From JAHEFT01 sp963766195 (GTDB lineage Bacteria > Pseudomonadota > Gammaproteobacteria > Xanthomonadales > SZUA-36): a stretch of 64,000 bases of DNA. The position numbers were made by a program, and so were the translations under genes. The stretch is taken from the NCBI GenBank assembly GCA_963766195.1, contig CAVXYY010000003.1, positions 248,001-312,000 of the forward strand, given 5' to 3'. Below are positions 61,854 to 64,000 of this stretch, in pieces. The number at the start of each line of letters is the position of its first letter. Position 1 is the first letter of the stretch. A model generated the notes under the pieces. The model worked only from the letters and a program-made list of their open reading frames with translations. It did no database searches and was not told the origin of the DNA.

Positions 61854-62990
61854 ATGCGCTTCCTGACCTTATTTCTGCTTTGCCTCGGCCTCATGGTTGA
61901 AACTTCCAGCGCGCAAATGGCCACTGAACAACCGGGGGTGACTGTGCTCCCCGAACCGACGGACAGCTGGTTCCTGATCAAATCCAACGAGGGCAGCTAT
62001 ATCTTCGACGGCGCAACGGGTGAGATGCAGGGCTTGATCTCGCATGACTGGTACACAACGGCCATCGTCACTGACCTGGACCGGAAAGAGGCCTACCTGG
62101 TTGAGTCCTTTTATTCCCGGAGCGTTCGCGGTACACGTGAAGACGTGCTGACCGTGGTAGACATGAACAACCTGTCCCCCAAGTATGAAATTGATATTCC
62201 GGACAAGACAGCTACCCTGTCGTTCAGAAATCATATTGGCCTGCTGGGCGATGGGCGGCACGTCGTGATTTTCAACATGACCCCGGCCCAGTCCGTGAGT
62301 ATCGTCGATGTGGTTGACCGCGAATTCGTTGGCGAAATTTCAACCCCCGGGTGCGCCATCATCATGCCTGCCGGCAACGATGGTTTCATGATGATGTGCG
62401 GCGATGGGACCCTTCAATATATCGGGATCAGTCCGGATGGAGCCGAAGTCGCCCGGGAACGGAGTAAGCCCTTCTTCTCGGTTGACAAAGACCCTGTCAT
62501 CGACAAACCGATGCGGACCGCTGATGGCTGGGTCATGATTTCGTATGAAGGGCTGGCCTACCAGGTGGTTGTCGACAAAGGCAAAATGGACATCAGCAAA
62601 CCGTGGTCATTGTTGTCCGATGAAGACAAGGAAGACAAATGGCGGCCCGGTGGCGACCAACCCTTCGCCGTCCACCGCGAATCGGGGCTGCTCTATGTCC
62701 TGATGCACCAGGGCGGCGCAGATACCCATTACGAGGCCGGATCCGAAATCTGGATATACGACCTGGAGAAGAAGAAGCGTGTTGGCAAACTTGCCATTGG
62801 CAGTGATGAAAATGAAGGCAACACGGCCAGTCATATCCTGGTCAGCCAGGAAGCGCAGCCCAAACTCTACTTTTTCGACAAGGGAAAGCATCTGCAGATT
62901 TATGACGGCATCCTGTTACGGCATCTTCGCACGATAGAAGAACCCGGACGCGGACCGGGTATATTACAGATACTGGCCAAAGATGATTGA
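61854..62990 (+). CDS. mauB: Amine dehydrogenase large subunit-like protein (MauB type)
   Basis: A 378-residue exported protein starting at ATG 61854 with AAGGA 8 bases upstream (an earlier start at 61764 would bury the signal peptide). The sequence has the propeller-type repeats of methylamine/aromatic amine dehydrogenase heavy chains, such as SLWVLMHQGG-like YVLMHQGGADTHYEAGSEIW and DLEKKKRVGKLAIGSD. The heavy chain carries no cofactor itself; it holds the small subunit with its tryptophan tryptophylquinone. It overlaps mauE by 8 bases. Confidence 0.82.
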   Translation: MRFLTLFLLCLGLMVETSSAQMATEQPGVTVLPEPTDSWFLIKSNEGSYIFDGATGEMQGLISHDWYTTAIVTDLDRKEAYLVESFYSRSVRGTREDVLTVVDMNNLSPKYEIDIPDKTATLSFRNHIGLLGDGRHVVIFNMTPAQSVSIVDVVDREFVGEISTPGCAIIMPAGNDGFMMMCGDGTLQYIGISPDGAEVARERSKPFFSVDKDPVIDKPMRTADGWVMISYEGLAYQVVVDKGKMDISKPWSLLSDEDKEDKWRPGGDQPFAVHRESGLLYVLMHQGGADTHYEAGSEIWIYDLEKKKRVGKLAIGSDENEGNTASHILVSQEAQPKLYFFDKGKHLQIYDGILLRHLRTIEEPGRGPGILQILAKDD

Positions 62991-63534
62991 CCCGGTGATT
63001 ATCAGGGCAGTGACGATTGCACTGGGCCTGGTGCTTGTCGGTGCTGCCTGGCACAAGCTGTCTTCACGACAAAAATTTGCCGCTATCGTCGCCGACTACC
63101 AGCTTTTGCCGCAATCGACCGTTCCGCTGGTTGCATGGCTCATACCGGTCGCTGAAATCCTGCTGGGCATGGCCTTGCTCACCGGTGTGGCAACCGGCCC
63201 GGTGTCTTTTTTAACGGCATTGATGTTCATCATTTATAGTTTGGCGATTACGGCCAATCTTTTGCGGGGCAGATTGCACATCAGCTGTGGTTGCGGCCTG
63301 GGTAATTCATCCGGCGAAAATCAACCCCTGTCATGGATACTGGTGCTTCGCAACGTCCTGCTGACGGCACTGGCTTTACTGCCCTTGCTTCCGGTGTCCG
63401 GGCGGGCCCTCGCCCCGTTTGACTGGTTTACACTGATTGCAGCCCTGCTGGCATCAGCATTGCTCTACTTTGGGGGATCTCAACTGTTCCAGAACCAGTC
63501 AGCCATACGTTCATGGAGGACTCCACGTGCCTGA
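62983..63534 (+). CDS. mauE: Methylamine utilization protein MauE
   Basis: A 183-residue membrane protein with four to five helices of the DoxX/MauE type and the conserved CGC motif in HISCGCGLGNSSGENQPLSW (about 98-117). MauE is needed, with MauD, for maturation of the disulfide-rich small subunit of methylamine dehydrogenase. It overlaps both mauB and mauD by 8 bases, matching the B-E-D order of known mau clusters. Confidence 0.88.
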   Translation: MIDPVIIRAVTIALGLVLVGAAWHKLSSRQKFAAIVADYQLLPQSTVPLVAWLIPVAEILLGMALLTGVATGPVSFLTALMFIIYSLAITANLLRGRLHISCGCGLGNSSGENQPLSWILVLRNVLLTALALLPLLPVSGRALAPFDWFTLIAALLASALLYFGGSQLFQNQSAIRSWRTPRA

Positions 63535-64000
63535 AGCCCTGTTGGCATCAAATATTATCCTGTGGTTCCTGGTCATCATCCTGTCGCTGGTGGTCTTCGC
63601 CCTGGCACGCCAGGTCGGCGTCCTGCACGAGCGCGTGGCGCCGGCAGGCGCCCTGATGCCCACCAATGGACCGAAAGTCGGCGAAATGACCGAAGCCACT
63701 CTTTACAAGGATCTGGCCGGTGAGCCGCTGACGCTGGGCGGTGCCAGCGAAGACGGACGCGCCACGTTGATTTTATGGATATCTCCCACTTGTCCCGTGT
63801 GCAAGGGGCTGGTGCCCACGGCCCGTTCGATGTGTGCCGATGAGAATTTCAACCTTGTTTTTGCCAGCGACGGCGACAAACCGGAGCAACACCAGGCCTA
63901 TGTGAGTGATCTTGGCATCAGCAAATTTCCGTACATCATCTCCCAGGCCCTCGGCATGAAATACGCCGTCAGCAAACTGCCGTTCGCCGCTTTGATCGGC
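63527..64000 (+). CDS. mauD: Methylamine utilization protein MauD (partial, runs off the window)
   Basis: Starts with GTG at 63527 behind GGAGGA. The visible 158 residues have an N-terminal membrane helix (about 9-25) and a thioredoxin-like domain with the redox motif CPVC (in WISPTCPVCKGLVP, about residues 85-98), the known MauD signature. It is thought to form or isomerise disulfides in the small subunit. The C-terminus and the expected mauA lie beyond the window end. Confidence 0.88.
   Translation, partial: MPEALLASNIILWFLVIILSLVVFALARQVGVLHERVAPAGALMPTNGPKVGEMTEATLYKDLAGEPLTLGGASEDGRATLILWISPTCPVCKGLVPTARSMCADENFNLVFASDGDKPEQHQAYVSDLGISKFPYIISQALGMKYAVSKLPFAALIG

Noticed and set aside
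1..64000. CRISPR arrays, tRNA or rRNA genes
   Set aside because: No regularly spaced direct repeats and no cloverleaf or rRNA-like sequence were noticed. The three palindromes in the HNH gene are irregularly spaced (226 and 369 bases apart), so not a CRISPR array.

Overview
The window is about 64 kb of a fairly GC-rich chromosome from a gammaproteobacterium. Diagnostic genes are pspABC, ispB, an MlaEFD-type lipid transporter, a CzcCBA-type efflux system, CysD/CysNC and, most tellingly, a MurL/MurD2 peptidoglycan module and an aspartokinase of the type known from Xanthomonadales. My best guess is a marine or sediment lineage related to Xanthomonadales or Woeseiales; the exact family cannot be fixed from the sequence alone. 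No rRNA, tRNA, CRISPR array or intact prophage was seen.

Layout. 0-1.3 kb: phage-shock operon pspABC. 1.6-9.1 kb (minus strand): a compact run MFS transporter - ssb - rfbB - rfbA - rfbC - rfbD (frameshifted) - manC - DUF1684 protein, making dTDP-rhamnose and GDP-mannose precursors. 9.2-10.7 kb: ispB, converging on a cyclophilin. 10.8-15.0 kb: a 1379-residue three-part protein, aspartokinase + MurL + MurD2, the most unusual gene in the window. 15.5-22.4 kb: EF-G-like GTPase, a hydroxylysine-kinase-like phosphotransferase, a serine hydrolase, a nucleotidyltransferase and a PQQ-type sugar dehydrogenase. 22.5-30 kb: heavy-metal RND efflux operon with a DUF3240 protein, divergent from a membrane-anchored LuxR-type regulator and a DUF2891 protein. 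30-41.2 kb: DUF6498 protein, TonB receptor, sulfotransferase, an outer-membrane protein of unknown role, DUF389 protein and the sulfate-activation genes cysD/cysNC behind a Bcr-type exporter.

41.3-49 kb is an accessory stretch. It holds hicA with a frameshifted hicB, a damaged alpha/beta hydrolase, a YbaN protein, a frameshifted CrtI-like oxidoreductase, an M13 metallopeptidase broken by eight frameshifts, a DUF222-HNH nuclease gene that carries a near-consensus LexA box and three copies of a 14-16 bp DNA palindrome, and an IS30-like remnant. Every one of the 15 frameshifts found in the window needs removal of exactly one base, and 13 fall within about 5.2 kb. That pattern looks more like insertion-type consensus error than ordinary gene decay.

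49-52.6 kb: lipid transport operon mlaE (with a STAS domain) - mlaF - mlaD - auxiliary lipoprotein. 52.6-56.1 kb: OLD-family ATPase/TOPRIM nuclease with an altered Walker A motif, and recQ. 56.1-61.7 kb: a glycogen-synthase-like GlgA surrounded by three ATP-grasp ligases, an arrangement I do not recognise as a characterised pathway and the second strong candidate for an undescribed system. 61.9-64 kb: start of a methylamine-dehydrogenase-type cluster (large subunit, mauE, mauD), with mauD cut by the window end.
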